A stretch of DNA of 64,000 bases from Mycoplana azooxidifex (GTDB lineage Bacteria > Pseudomonadota > Alphaproteobacteria > Rhizobiales > Rhizobiaceae). This document shows positions 1-9,968 of this stretch, piece after piece. Below the pieces are notes generated by a model. That model did not search any database. It had not been told where the DNA came from and worked only from the letters and a program-made list of their open reading frames with translations. Made by a program: the position numbers and the translations under genes. Positions within the stretch are counted from its first letter, which is position 1. Each line of letters opens with the position of its first letter. The DNA lies in the NCBI RefSeq assembly GCF_014196765.1, contig NZ_JACIEE010000002.1, positions 310,001 to 374,000 on the forward strand. The letters run 5' to 3'.

Positions 1-915
1 GATATCCTCGGCACCGTCGCGGTTCAGCGCGCCGCCGATGGAAAACAGCACGCCTGCGGCCCCTTGCGCTGCGGTGCGCACCTGCTGTTCCTGCTTCTCG
101 CCCTTCTCGATGCTGTCGCGCAGCGCCTTCAGCGGTGCATAGCTTGCAACGAGGTTCTCGCCCACCGAGATGGCGTCGAGCGCCTTCTGCCTGTTGCCCT
201 CGCGGGCTTCCAGCCGGGCCAGCGCCATCACGGCGCGCATGAAGGTGTCGGGAGCAGCACTTCCGCCGTTGCGATCCAGGATCGCATCGTTCAGCCGCTT
301 GCGGGCCGTGTCCTTGTCGCCGGCCGCAGCCGCGATGGCGCCGGCATTGTAGTTCTTGAAGATCGAAAACCAGTCGGGACCGTCGAGACCGCTGATGTCG
401 GCAAGCGCCTGCTTCGCCTTGCCGTCGCCGAACTTCGCCCAGGACAGCAGCAGGCCGTTCATCATGCGGTCGAGATCGTTCGGGCCGCTGTAGACGAGGA
501 TCTTCTCGGCCGTGCGGTACTCGCGCTTGCGTATGGCGTCCATCCCGCGCACCACCGTGGTGATGCGCTCGACGGCCGGATCGTCCTTCAGCGCATCGGC
601 AAGCTTGACGCCGTCATCGAAGTTGCCGTCGAGCAGCAGCGTGATCATCAGCCGCTCTTTGACCTCGGTGTTGGTCGGGTCGAATTGCAGCGCGATCCGG
701 TAGAGCTCGATCGCCGTCTTGTAGTCCTTGTCGACGTCGGCCGTCCGGGCAGCCAGGAAGGCGCCCGAGAAGCTGTCGACAGCCTTCGCATCGAAGATCT
801 CAGTCTCTGCGGCAACGGCCGGTTCTTCCGCTCTTGCGGCCGGCGGACCGGCAAGCGCGACGCCGGCAAGGATCGCGGCGCTCGAAAGAAGCCGGATGAA
901 AAGGGAATGCCGCAT
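1..915 (-). CDS. TPR-repeat periplasmic protein, 3' end outside window
   Basis: The frame stays open from an ATG at 915 to the window edge, giving 305 codons without the C-terminus. Residues 1 to about 29 look like a Sec signal peptide (MRHSLFIRLL followed by an Ala/Leu-rich core and an ARAEE cleavage-like region). The rest is helical with TPR-like stretches such as DYKTAIELYRIALQFDPTN near residue 65. It is probably a periplasmic protein-protein interaction scaffold. It lies upstream of ispB on the same strand with a 155-base gap. No specific function can be given. Confidence 0.8.
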   Translation of the reverse strand, partial: MRHSLFIRLLSSAAILAGVALAGPPAARAEEPAVAAETEIFDAKAVDSFSGAFLAARTADVDKDYKTAIELYRIALQFDPTNTEVKERLMITLLLDGNFDDGVKLADALKDDPAVERITTVVRGMDAIRKREYRTAEKILVYSGPNDLDRMMNGLLLSWAKFGDGKAKQALADISGLDGPDWFSIFKNYNAGAIAAAAGDKDTARKRLNDAILDRNGGSAAPDTFMRAVMALARLEAREGNRQKALDAISVGENLVASYAPLKALRDSIEKGEKQEQQVRTAAQGAAGVLFSIGGALNRDGAEDI

Positions 916-1070
916 GCAGATGCCTTTCACTAGGGAGGACGGCGGGCACGCCGCCCGGAAGCTCGTCACGATCCTGTCCAAATCAGCGTGGACTCATGAC
1001 CGCAGAGAATGGCTTTTTTGGCGCGGTGCGGCAAGAAAATCCGTCGCCCGCGACGCGCAACAATTCGTAA

Positions 1071-2087
1071 TCAGCTGACGCGCGAGATACAGAAGTCGAT
1101 CACTTCCAGGAGCGCGGACTTCCACGGGCTTGCCGGCAACGGCGCCAGCGCGTCGCGGGCGATCGTGCCGTAGTGCTGCGCGCGCGCGATCGTGTCGGAC
1201 AGGCCGCCGTAGCGGGTGATCAGCCCGAGCGCATGGTCCAGGTTTTGGTCGTCGCTCTCGCCGCCCTCGATCGCCTTGCGCCAGAAGGCGCGGTCCTCGG
1301 CCGTGCCGCGCCGCCAGGCGAGGATGACGGGAAGGGTGATCTTGCCCTCGCGGAAATCGTCGCCGACGTTCTTGCCGAGATCGGCCGCCTTGCCGCCATA
1401 GTCGAGCGCGTCGTCGACGAGCTGGAAGGCCAGCCCCAGGTTCATGCCGTAAGACTTCAGCGCATTGCGCTCCGCCCGGCTGGTATTGGCCACGATCGGA
1501 CCGACTTCGGCGGCGGCTGCGAACAGGGCCGCGGTCTTGGCGCGGATGACTTCGAGGTAGTCGTCCTCCGTCGTCTCCATGTTCTTGGCGACCGAAAGCT
1601 GCAGCACCTCGCCCTCGGCGATCACGGTGGCGGCCGAGGAAAGCACGTCGAGCGCCTCGAGCGAGCCGACCTCGACCATCATCTTGAAGGCCTGGCCGAG
1701 CAGGAAGTCGCCGACCAGCACGCTCGCCTGGTTGCCCCAGATCATCCGGGCGGTGGACTTGCCGCGGCGCAGGTCGCTCTCGTCGACGACGTCGTCGTGC
1801 AGAAGCGTCGCCGTGTGCATGAATTCGACGCTGGTCGCGAGCTTGACGTGGTGGTCGCCCTCGTAGCCGAACATGGCGGCAGAGGCGAGCGTCAGCATCG
1901 GCCGCAGGCGCTTCCCGCCCGAGGAAATCAGGTGGTTCGCGACCTCCGGAATCATCTGGACGTCGGAGCCTGCCTTGGAGAGGATCAGCTGGTTGACGCG
2001 CTCCATGTCGGCTTTCGTCAGGTCCACCAGGGGCTTTACCGATGCCAGTTTGTTTTTGCCTTCGTCCAGCGGTATCACGACGCCCAC
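1071..2087 (-). CDS. ispB: Octaprenyl/polyprenyl diphosphate synthase
   Basis: This trans-prenyltransferase elongates farnesyl diphosphate with isopentenyl diphosphate to make the quinone side chain, which UbiA (encoded at 16140) attaches to 4-hydroxybenzoate. The first Asp-rich motif is LLHDDVVDESD near residues 96-106 and the second is QLVDDALD. GGKRLRP near residue 57 is the allylic substrate-binding motif. I chose a GTG start at 2087 because it follows CAGGAG at good spacing and gives 338 aa, the usual family length. The open frame continues far upstream to 2513 without homology, so that extension is not coding. It is divergent from the DUF2007 gene. Confidence 0.95.
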   Translation of the reverse strand: MGVVIPLDEGKNKLASVKPLVDLTKADMERVNQLILSKAGSDVQMIPEVANHLISSGGKRLRPMLTLASAAMFGYEGDHHVKLATSVEFMHTATLLHDDVVDESDLRRGKSTARMIWGNQASVLVGDFLLGQAFKMMVEVGSLEALDVLSSAATVIAEGEVLQLSVAKNMETTEDDYLEVIRAKTAALFAAAAEVGPIVANTSRAERNALKSYGMNLGLAFQLVDDALDYGGKAADLGKNVGDDFREGKITLPVILAWRRGTAEDRAFWRKAIEGGESDDQNLDHALGLITRYGGLSDTIARAQHYGTIARDALAPLPASPWKSALLEVIDFCISRVS

Positions 2088-2190
2088 GTGCGGGGACTCC
2101 TGTTCAATTCTGTCGCGGGACAATAGAAAGGGGGGCCTGCCGGAGCAAGAGGCGAATTGACAAGCCGGCGAAAATAAGACGGAAAAAGGA

Positions 2191-2412
2191 ATGATCGAAC
2201 TCATCCGGACCAACGACGCGGTGCTGCTCTCCTTTGCCGAGAGCCTGATGAAGGATGCGGGCATCCATTGCTTCATCGCCGACGAGGGCATGAGCATCCT
2301 CGAGGGCTCGCTCGGCATGCTGCCGCGGCGCCTCCTGGTCGAGGCCGACCGCGAGGACGAGGCCCGGCGCATACTGACCGACGCGGGGCTCGGCGCGGAG
2401 TTGCGGTCGTGA
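2191..2412 (+). CDS. DUF2007 family protein
   Basis: This 73-aa protein begins MIELIRTNDAVLLSFAESLM and has the pattern of DUF2007 proteins (putative signal-transducing proteins, PF09413): a short alpha/beta domain with LLVEADREDEARRIL near the end. The molecular role of the family is not established. It starts an apparent plus-strand run, divergent from ispB, and is followed after 84 bases by the TrmN6-like methyltransferase. That gap holds a fragment of a dispersed repeat. Confidence 0.85.
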   Translation: MIELIRTNDAVLLSFAESLMKDAGIHCFIADEGMSILEGSLGMLPRRLLVEADREDEARRILTDAGLGAELRS

Positions 2413-2452
2413 GTGAGGGACGGCGGCAGGGTTTGAACGTGCGGCGGCACAC

Positions 2453-2475
2453 CCCCCTCTGCCCTGCCGGGCATC
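2453..2475 (-). repeat. Fragment of rhizobial intergenic repeat
   Basis: These 23 bases are the reverse complement of the end of the larger repeat at 12859-12881 (core TGCCCGGCAGGGCAGAGGGG). It sits between the DUF2007 and TrmN6-like genes and looks like a solo end of an intergenic mosaic element. Confidence 0.6.
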
Positions 2476-2496
2476 GCCCGACACGCGAGGCCCGTC

Positions 2497-3309
2497 GTGC
2501 CCGCCGCTGACACCGTCGACGCCTTTCATCGCGGCCGTTTCCACCTGGTCCAGCCAAAAGGGGGAGGGCATCGCTCCGGCATGGATGCGATGCTGCTGGC
2601 CTCGCTAGTCGCCGCTGAGGGCCTGATCAGCGTCGCCGACCTCGGCGCCGGTGCCGGCGCGGCGGGGCTGGCGGTGGCGTCCCGCATCGAGGACGCCCGC
2701 GTGCTCCTGGTCGAGCGCTCTCCCGCCATGGCGGACTATGCGCGGAAAAGCCTGGCGCTGCCCGAGAACTCATACCTTGCCGGCCGCGTCTCCATCCTCG
2801 AGGCCGACGTCACCCTGACCGGCCGGGCGCGGCTCGCAGCGGGGCTCCAGGACGAGGTGCACGATCACGTCATCATGAACCCGCCCTTCAACGATGCGAG
2901 CGACCGGCGCACGCCGGACGCGCTGAAGGCCGAGGCGCACGCGATGGAAGACGGGCTCTTCGGCCAGTGGATCCGCACCGCCGGCGCGATCATGAAGCCC
3001 GGCGGCCAGCTCTCCCTGATCGCCCGGCCCGAGCAGATCGCCGAGATCGTCGGCGCCTGCGGCAAGCGCTTCGGCGGCATCGAGGTCACCGCGCTGCATC
3101 CGCGCCCGGGCGAGAGCGCCGTGCGCATCCTCGTCACCGCCATCAAGGGCTCGCGGGCGCGGCTCGTGCTACGCGCGCCGCTGGTCATGCACGAGGGCGC
3201 CGGCCACCGCTTCTCCGCCTTCGTCGACGACCTCAACAACGGCCGCGCCGCCTATCCGCGGCTCGGGCGCACGCGGGCGAAGCCCTCGCTGACACCTGCG
3301 GCATCCTGA
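2497..3309 (+). CDS. TrmN6-like N6-adenine tRNA methyltransferase
   Basis: This 270-aa class I SAM-dependent methyltransferase has a SAM-binding motif, DLGAGAGAAGL (residues 48-58), and the NPPF catalytic motif of N6-adenine methyltransferases (residues 128-131). In E. coli the related TrmN6 methylates A37 of tRNA-Val. The substrate here is inferred from family only. It starts with GTG preceded by GCGAGG. It lies between DUF2007 and the S49 peptidase, probably in a loose operon. The gene name is not assigned because related methyltransferases with other targets share these motifs. Confidence 0.85.
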   Translation: MPAADTVDAFHRGRFHLVQPKGGGHRSGMDAMLLASLVAAEGLISVADLGAGAGAAGLAVASRIEDARVLLVERSPAMADYARKSLALPENSYLAGRVSILEADVTLTGRARLAAGLQDEVHDHVIMNPPFNDASDRRTPDALKAEAHAMEDGLFGQWIRTAGAIMKPGGQLSLIARPEQIAEIVGACGKRFGGIEVTALHPRPGESAVRILVTAIKGSRARLVLRAPLVMHEGAGHRFSAFVDDLNNGRAAYPRLGRTRAKPSLTPAAS

Positions 3310-3421
3310 CGCTCCCCTGACCGGCCGATCACCGGCCCCTTCGCGGCGTGCCGATTTTGCGCCCCGGCCATTGCGTTTTACCGCCGCGTGCATACATCTG
3401 GCGATAACGCAGAATGGGAGA

Positions 3422-4306
3422 ATGATAAGCGAGATGGCCGGATTTTTGAGGAAGTTGATGCCGAAGCGGTTCCGCAAGGAGGGCGTCACAATTCCGGTCG
3501 TGCGGTTGCAGGGTGCCATCATGGCCGGCGGCAGCCAGTTCCGCCCCGCGCTCAATCTCGCAGCCGTCGCCCCCGTCCTGGAGAAGGCCTTTTCAGACAA
3601 GGCAGCCCCCGCCGTCGCCATTTCCATCAATTCGCCCGGCGGCTCGCCGGTGCAGTCGCGGCTGATCTTCCAGCGCATCCGCGATCTCGCCGCGGAGAAG
3701 AACAAGCGCGTGCTCGTCTTCGTCGAGGACGTGGCGGCGTCCGGCGGCTACATGATCGCGCTTGCCGGCGACGAGATCTTCGCCGACCCGACCTCCATCG
3801 TCGGCTCCATCGGCGTCGTTTCCGGCGGCTTCGGGTTTCCGGAGCTGTTGAAGAAGATCGGCGTCGAGCGGCGCGTCTATAGCGCCGGCGAGAACAAGGT
3901 CATCCTCGACCCGTTCAAGCCGGAGCGGGAATCCGACATCGACTACCTGAAATCGCTGCAGGTCGAGATCCACGCCGTCTTCATCGACATGGTCAAGGCG
4001 CGGCGCGGTTCGCGGCTCGCCGACGATCCGGACATCTTTTCCGGCCTGTTCTGGACCGGCCAGCGCGGGCTGGCGCTCGGCCTGATCGATGGCCTTGCCG
4101 ACATGCGCGGCGAGATCCGCCGCCGTTACGGCGCCAATGCCGGCCTGCGTCTGGTCTCGCCGGCGCGTGGCCTGTTCGGCCGCAAGGTGCCGGGTGTCGG
4201 CTCCGGCCTGCTGGCGCTAGCCGGCGAGGGTGCCGGGGCCGCCAGCATCGGGGCGCTCTCGGAGCTCGCCGAGGAAAAGGCGCTCTGGGCGCGCTTCGGC
4301 CGATAG
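3422..4306 (+). CDS. S49 family serine peptidase (SppA/SohB-like)
   Basis: This is a membrane-associated or cytoplasmic peptidase of the signal peptide peptidase A family, which degrades leader peptides and membrane protein fragments. The nucleophile is Ser107 in VAASGGY and the likely general base is Lys159 in AGENK, matching the Ser-Lys dyad of the short SppA form. INSPGGSP near residue 70 is the usual oxyanion-region motif. Length is 294 aa from ATG 3422 (GGGAG lies immediately upstream). ATG 3434 is an equally possible start. There is no obvious N-terminal membrane segment. Confidence 0.9.
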   Translation: MISEMAGFLRKLMPKRFRKEGVTIPVVRLQGAIMAGGSQFRPALNLAAVAPVLEKAFSDKAAPAVAISINSPGGSPVQSRLIFQRIRDLAAEKNKRVLVFVEDVAASGGYMIALAGDEIFADPTSIVGSIGVVSGGFGFPELLKKIGVERRVYSAGENKVILDPFKPERESDIDYLKSLQVEIHAVFIDMVKARRGSRLADDPDIFSGLFWTGQRGLALGLIDGLADMRGEIRRRYGANAGLRLVSPARGLFGRKVPGVGSGLLALAGEGAGAASIGALSELAEEKALWARFGR

Positions 4307-4325
4307 AAGCAAGGGGGAGGGACAC

Positions 4326-4517
4326 TTGGCTCAGATCATATTCCTGCTTCTGGTCGTCGCCGTCGCCTGGTACGGCTACCGCAAGTTCGTCACCGACGCC
4401 GAGCGGCTGACCCGCAAGCGCCGCGCCGCCGAAAGGGAACGCCAGAACGAGGCGATCGGAACCCTTATCAAGGATCCGAAGACCGGCGAATACCGCCTGC
4501 GCCGCGACGACGAATAG
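4326..4517 (+). CDS. Small single-pass membrane protein
   Basis: This 63-aa protein starts with TTG at 4326, supported by a strong AGGGGGAGG site seven bases upstream. Residues 2-18 form one hydrophobic segment (AQIIFLLLVVAVAWYGY). The rest is highly charged (Arg/Glu-rich helix) and ends DPKTGEYRLRRDDE. It follows the S49 peptidase by 19 bases and is probably co-transcribed, which suggests a membrane anchor or accessory role. No functional family is recognised. Confidence 0.8.
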   Translation: MAQIIFLLLVVAVAWYGYRKFVTDAERLTRKRRAAERERQNEAIGTLIKDPKTGEYRLRRDDE

Positions 4518-4699
4518 CCGCCATCTGTCCGGTCCATGGGACTATGGCGCGCGTCCCTGTCCCGGAACGGCGCACAAACCGCTGTCGGTAAGGTTAACAG
4601 CGTATAAATGCCGGGCCGGGGCCGCGTGGACATTGCGCCGGCGTGGCTAACCCGCGAAATCTGCCATTCCTGATTGAACTGCACGGGAAGGAAGATTTC

Positions 4700-5767
<1,068 letters not shown>

Positions 5768-5868
5768 TCACGCCAACGGGCGGCCAAAGGACCAAGCGGC
5801 ACCCTTGACCCTGCCGCCCCGCCGTGGCACCTGTCCGCCCGACCTGAAAGACCATCCGGACCGGACCG

Positions 5869-6843
5869 ATGACCCAACCTCTTGCCCCCGCCGCGCTACC
5901 CGATCACATGCACCCGACCCGCTCCTTCCAGGGGCTGATCCTGACGCTTCACAACTACTGGGCGGACAAGGGTTGCGCGGTGCTGCAGCCCTACGACATG
6001 GAGGTCGGCGCCGGCACCTTCCATCCGGCGACGACGCTCCGCGCACTCGGGCCGAAACCGTGGAAGGCAGCCTATGTCCAGCCCTCGCGCCGCCCCTCCG
6101 ACGGCCGCTACGGCGAAAACCCCAACCGCCTGCAGCACTATTACCAGTACCAGGTCATCCTGAAGCCGAACCCGTCCAACCTGCAGGAGCTCTACCTCGG
6201 CTCGCTCGAAGCGATCGGGCTTGATCCCCTGCTGCACGACGTGCGCTTCGTCGAGGACGACTGGGAAAGCCCGACGCTCGGCGCCTGGGGGCTTGGTTGG
6301 GAATGCTGGTGCGACGGCATGGAAGTCTCCCAGTTCACCTATTTCCAGCAGGTCTGCGGCATCGAATGCGCGCCGGTCTCCGGCGAGCTGACCTACGGTC
6401 TGGAGCGCTTGGCGATGTACGTGCAGGGCGTCGACAACGTCTACGACCTGAACTTCAACGGCCGCGAGGGTGAGGACAAGATCACCTACGGCGACGTCTT
6501 CCTGCAGGCGGAGCAGGAATATTCCCGCCACAACTTCGAATTCGCCGACACCGGGATGCTGCATCGCCATTTCGTCGATGCCGAGAAGGAATGCCTGGCA
6601 CTTCTTTCAGCCGGCGCACCGGGAGATGCGGACAATCGGCGCCTGCACAAATGCGTCTTTCCCGCCTACGACCAGTGCATCAAGGCATCCCACGTCTTCA
6701 ACCTGCTCGACGCCCGCGGTGTGATCTCCGTCACCGAGCGCCAGAGCTACATCCTGCGCGTCCGCACGCTCGCAAAAGCCTGCGGCGAAGCCTTCCTGCT
6801 CACCGACGCCGGCGGCGTGAACTGGGTCGAGAAGGCGGCGTGA
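5869..6843 (+). CDS. glyQ: Glycyl-tRNA synthetase alpha subunit
   Basis: This is the catalytic alpha subunit of the bacterial alpha2beta2 glycyl-tRNA synthetase, which makes glycyl-adenylate and charges tRNA-Gly. Diagnostic stretches include [55 protein letters not shown] and [18 protein letters not shown], closely matching E. coli GlyQ across the whole length. It is 324 aa from ATG 5869. ATG 5908 (MHPTRSFQG) is an alternative nearer the E. coli start. The beta subunit gene is not adjacent but 3.5 kb downstream at 10360. Confidence 0.97.
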   Translation: MTQPLAPAALPDHMHPTRSFQGLILTLHNYWADKGCAVLQPYDMEVGAGTFHPATTLRALGPKPWKAAYVQPSRRPSDGRYGENPNRLQHYYQYQVILKPNPSNLQELYLGSLEAIGLDPLLHDVRFVEDDWESPTLGAWGLGWECWCDGMEVSQFTYFQQVCGIECAPVSGELTYGLERLAMYVQGVDNVYDLNFNGREGEDKITYGDVFLQAEQEYSRHNFEFADTGMLHRHFVDAEKECLALLSAGAPGDADNRRLHKCVFPAYDQCIKASHVFNLLDARGVISVTERQSYILRVRTLAKACGEAFLLTDAGGVNWVEKAA

Positions 6844-6895
6844 TAGATGGTGGCCCGTGCTTCGCTTGCCGGGCTGCGATGCGTCGCTGCGATCA

Positions 6896-7099
6896 TCATG
6901 CCGATATCTCCTCGAAGAAGCCCGTGACCGAAAGTGCGAGGCCGTCCGGCGCCGGATCCGTACTGCTCGATACGTGGCCGGCATAAATCTGCAGCGCGCG
7001 GCGTACGCCGATCGGGCGCTCGGGCACGGCGGCGACCATGTAGGCGAGGAAGAGGGCGGCAAAGCCGAGGGCGTCGAGGGTGAGGGCGAGCTTCTTCAT
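6896..7099 (-). CDS. Small hypothetical membrane protein
   Basis: This possible 67-aa product (MKKLALTLDALGFAALFLAY at the N-terminus) has one hydrophobic segment at residues 4-24, followed by a polar tail ending TGFFEEISA. It runs opposite to glyQ and lemA, in the gap between them. The ribosome binding site is weak, and the call rests on a sensible signal-anchor-like N-terminus and the tight open frame. No family is recognised. It could be a spurious frame. Confidence 0.45.
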   Translation of the reverse strand: MKKLALTLDALGFAALFLAYMVAAVPERPIGVRRALQIYAGHVSSSTDPAPDGLALSVTGFFEEISA

Positions 7100-7400
7100 G
7101 GTGGCGGACGCTGGCTTGGGGCGCTGGCTTTTCCGGCTTTTGGTGCAGCCCCGGGGTTGATCGATGGTCCAGTATCGCCGCGGCCGCCCGAACGCGCGGT
7201 TCCCGGGGGAACAGGGCAGCGCTGGCGCGATCTCGTTGAAAGGACAGCGTGAAAGTTCCCGCGGGCCGGCGCCGCCGCTGGACTTGCCGGACCAAAAGGC
7301 TTTTCCACGGGCAACCACCGCACGAAGGGCGGAAAGGGCTTTCCTCCGCCCGCGCGAATGCTAATGTCGCCGCGTTTGGCTCACCCGTATGGAGGACAGG
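7100..7400. other. Intergenic stretch before lemA
   Basis: About 300 bases between the small minus-strand gene and lemA. Open frames here have no recognisable protein character. It must hold the promoter for lemA-DUF2207 and one for the minus-strand gene, but I could not pick convincing -35/-10 boxes. Confidence 0.4.
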
Positions 7401-7949
7401 ATGATCGGTCTGGCAATCGCAGCGGTGGTCGCGCTCTACGCGATCATCCTCTACAACGGCCTGGTGAAGGCGCGGCAGGTCAAGGAGGAGGCCTGGTCCG
7501 GCATCGACGTGCAGCTGAAGCGCCGCGCCGACCTGATCCCGAACCTCATCGAGACTGTGAAGGGCTATGCCAAGCACGAGCGCGAGACCTTCGAGCAGGT
7601 GGTCGAACTGCGCAACAGGGCGCAGGCCGTGCCCGCCGGCGACATCCAGGGACGCGCCGTCGCCGAGGGCCTGCTCGGCCAGGCGCTCGGCAAGCTGGTC
7701 GCGCTCGCCGAAGCCTATCCCGACCTGAAGGCAAGCCAGAATTTCAGCGAGTTGCAGGCTTCGCTGCAGGAGGTCGAGGACGAGCTCCAGATGTCGCGCC
7801 GCTACTACAACGGTGCCGCACGCGACCTCAACGTCAAGGTCGAGAGCTTCCCGTCCAGCCTGCTCGCCAGCGTCTTCTCCTTTGCCAAGGCGCCCTATTT
7901 CGAGATCGACAATCCCGCCGACCGCGCCGTGCCGACGGTGAAGTTCTAG
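7401..7949 (+). CDS. LemA family protein
   Basis: This 182-aa inner-membrane protein has one N-terminal membrane segment (residues 1-18) and a cytoplasmic or periplasmic coiled helical domain. Family signatures are YNGLVKARQVKEEAWSGIDV and RRADLIPNLIETVKGYA, followed by the terminal YFEIDNPADRAVPTVKF. The start follows GGAGGACAGG directly. LemA proteins are often paired with DUF2207 or TPM-domain membrane proteins, and here the DUF2207 gene follows after 12 bases, so the two are almost certainly one operon. The biochemical role of the family is unclear. Confidence 0.93.
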   Translation: MIGLAIAAVVALYAIILYNGLVKARQVKEEAWSGIDVQLKRRADLIPNLIETVKGYAKHERETFEQVVELRNRAQAVPAGDIQGRAVAEGLLGQALGKLVALAEAYPDLKASQNFSELQASLQEVEDELQMSRRYYNGAARDLNVKVESFPSSLLASVFSFAKAPYFEIDNPADRAVPTVKF

Positions 7950-7961
7950 AAGGACCGGCCG

Positions 7962-9902
7962 ATGGTCGCCCGCATCGCAGCCGCACTTTTCTTCCTGCTG
8001 GCCATGGTCGGCGTGGGGCGGGCGGAGGAGGTCATCTCCGCCTTCCATGCCGATATCGGCGTGGCCAGGGACGGAGAGATCACCGTCACCGAGACGATCA
8101 CCGTCAATGCGGAGGGCGACCGCATCCGCCGCGGCATCTACCGCGATTTCCCGCTCACCTTCGTCGATGCGGGAGGCCGCACGCGCAAGGTGGAGTTCGA
8201 GATCCTGGACGTGCGCCGCGACGGTGCCGAGGAACCCTATCGCACGGAGAGCGCGGGCCCCGGCATCCGCATCTATTTCGGCTCCGCCGACGTGATGCTG
8301 CGGCCGGGACGGCATGTCTACGAACTGACCTATCGCACCTCCCGCCAGATCCGCTATTTCGAGACGCACGACGAGCTCTTCTGGAACGTCACCGGCACCG
8401 AATGGGCCTTTCCGATCGTTGCGGTGTCGGCGGCGGTGACGCTGCCCGCCGGCGTCGAGCCGCAGGAACTGACCTACTTCACCGGCGCCTATGGCGACAC
8501 CGGCAGGAATGCCCGCGCCAGCGCCTCCGGCAACCGGGCGGAGTTCGTCACCACGCGAAGGCTCGCTCCCCATCAGGGGCTGACGATCGGCGTCATGATG
8601 CCGGCCGGCAGCATCGATCCGCCCAGCGCCACCCAGGAGCGGCTGTGGTTCCTCAAGGACAATGCCGGCGCCCTCGTCGGCATCGGCGGTCTTGTGCTGG
8701 TGGCGCTCTATTATCTGCGCGCCTGGAACAGGGTAGGGCGCGATCCGCCGCGTGGCGTCATGGTCCCCCGCTGGGACGCGCCTGACGGCGCCTCGCCGGC
8801 GCTGCTCAACTACATCGACAACCGTGGCTTCGGCGGCGCGGGCTGGACGGCGCTGTCCGCAGCCCTTTTGAACCTCGCCGTGAAGGGCTTCGTCACCCTC
8901 GACGACCTGAAGAATGCGATCGTCGTCACCCGCACCGACAAGCCGCTGGACGCCAGGCTCCCGGCCGGCGAGAGCGCGCTGCTGAAGGCGGTCGACGCGT
9001 CCGGGCAGCCGTTTGCCATCGACAAGGCGAACGGCAAGGAAGTGCAGTCGATCGGCAACCGCTTCCGCAGCGCCATGGAGGCCGAGCACCGCGGCAAGTA
9101 CTACCGCGCCAACTGGGGCTATGTCGCCGGCGGCGTCGCGCTGTCGGCCGTCTGCCTCGCAGCGCTGCTGGTCTTCGGCCGGCTGGACGAGGAGGGGATC
9201 GCGCTCGTCGTCATCCCGGCCGCGGCCGCCCTCTTCGTCTCGGTCTTTGCAATCAACTTCGGCAAGTCGCTGCGCGGCGCCCGCAGCCTGTCCCAGCGCA
9301 TCATGACCGTGCTGATGATCGCCTTCTTCGGCTTCGTCTTCCTCACCGTGTTCGGCGCGGTACTGGCCGGTGCCGTCGCAAGCGGGATCCGCGACGGGCT
9401 CCTGCCGGTCCTGGCGGGTGTCGGCGGCATCCTGCTGCTCAACCTGCTGTTCTTCTTCCTGATGGGCGCGCCGACGCCGATCGGGCGGAAGATGATGGAC
9501 GGCATCGAGGGGCTGCGGCAGTACCTGACGCTTGCCGAGAAGGAGCGGATGAACATGGCCGGCGCGCCGGAGATGTCGCCGCGCCACTACGAGACGCTGC
9601 TGCCCTATGCGGTGGCGCTCGGCGTGGAGAAACCCTGGTCGCAGACCTTCGAGCGCTGGCTCGCCACCGCAGCCGCGGGTGCTGCGGCCGCCAGCTACCA
9701 CCCCGCCTGGTACAGCGGCCACGGCATCGGCCCCGGCAGCTTCGGCGATCGCATGGGCGGCTTCGCCGGGTCCATGGCCGACACCCTGACCGCCTCCCTC
9801 CCACCCCCGCCCAAGAGCTCCTCGTCCGGCTTCTCCGGCAGCTCCGGCGGCGGCGGCTTTTCGGGCGGCGGAGGCGGAGGAGGAGGGGGAGGGGGATGGT
9901 AG
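7962..9902 (+). CDS. DUF2207 domain membrane protein with Gly-rich tail
   Basis: This 646-aa protein has a signal peptide (residues 1-20) and an extracytoplasmic DUF2207 beta-rich domain (about 25-215, beginning EEVISAFHADIGVARDGEI). A membrane segment lies near 236-255 and a group of hydrophobic segments at about 385-505. It ends in a Ser/Gly-rich tail with eleven consecutive Gly before the final Trp. Such tails are common in DUF2207 and TPM-type membrane proteins. It is the operon partner of the upstream LemA gene. The function is unknown; an envelope role is inferred from topology. Confidence 0.9.
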   Translation: MVARIAAALFFLLAMVGVGRAEEVISAFHADIGVARDGEITVTETITVNAEGDRIRRGIYRDFPLTFVDAGGRTRKVEFEILDVRRDGAEEPYRTESAGPGIRIYFGSADVMLRPGRHVYELTYRTSRQIRYFETHDELFWNVTGTEWAFPIVAVSAAVTLPAGVEPQELTYFTGAYGDTGRNARASASGNRAEFVTTRRLAPHQGLTIGVMMPAGSIDPPSATQERLWFLKDNAGALVGIGGLVLVALYYLRAWNRVGRDPPRGVMVPRWDAPDGASPALLNYIDNRGFGGAGWTALSAALLNLAVKGFVTLDDLKNAIVVTRTDKPLDARLPAGESALLKAVDASGQPFAIDKANGKEVQSIGNRFRSAMEAEHRGKYYRANWGYVAGGVALSAVCLAALLVFGRLDEEGIALVVIPAAAALFVSVFAINFGKSLRGARSLSQRIMTVLMIAFFGFVFLTVFGAVLAGAVASGIRDGLLPVLAGVGGILLLNLLFFFLMGAPTPIGRKMMDGIEGLRQYLTLAEKERMNMAGAPEMSPRHYETLLPYAVALGVEKPWSQTFERWLATAAAGAAAASYHPAWYSGHGIGPGSFGDRMGGFAGSMADTLTASLPPPPKSSSSGFSGSSGGGGFSGGGGGGGGGGGW

Positions 9903-9907
9903 CTTCC

Positions 9908-9930
9908 TGCCTTCCCTTTGAGGGAAGGCA
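9908..9930. terminator. Perfect inverted repeat after DUF2207 gene
   Basis: TGCCTTCCCT and AGGGAAGGCA form a perfect 10-bp stem with a 3-base loop, six bases past the DUF2207 stop. It may be a terminator, though no T-run follows. Alternatively it is an operator for the HigA-like repressor whose gene starts 39 bases later. Confidence 0.6.
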
Positions 9931-9968
9931 AAAGACGTCTACCATTGAGCCGAACCGGGGAAAAGACG

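Noticed and set aside
6747-9722. A 991-codon open frame on the minus strand opposite lemA and DUF2207
   Set aside because: It is antisense to two clearly recognisable genes, has Arg/Asp/Gly-heavy translation without domains, and arises from high GC at third positions.
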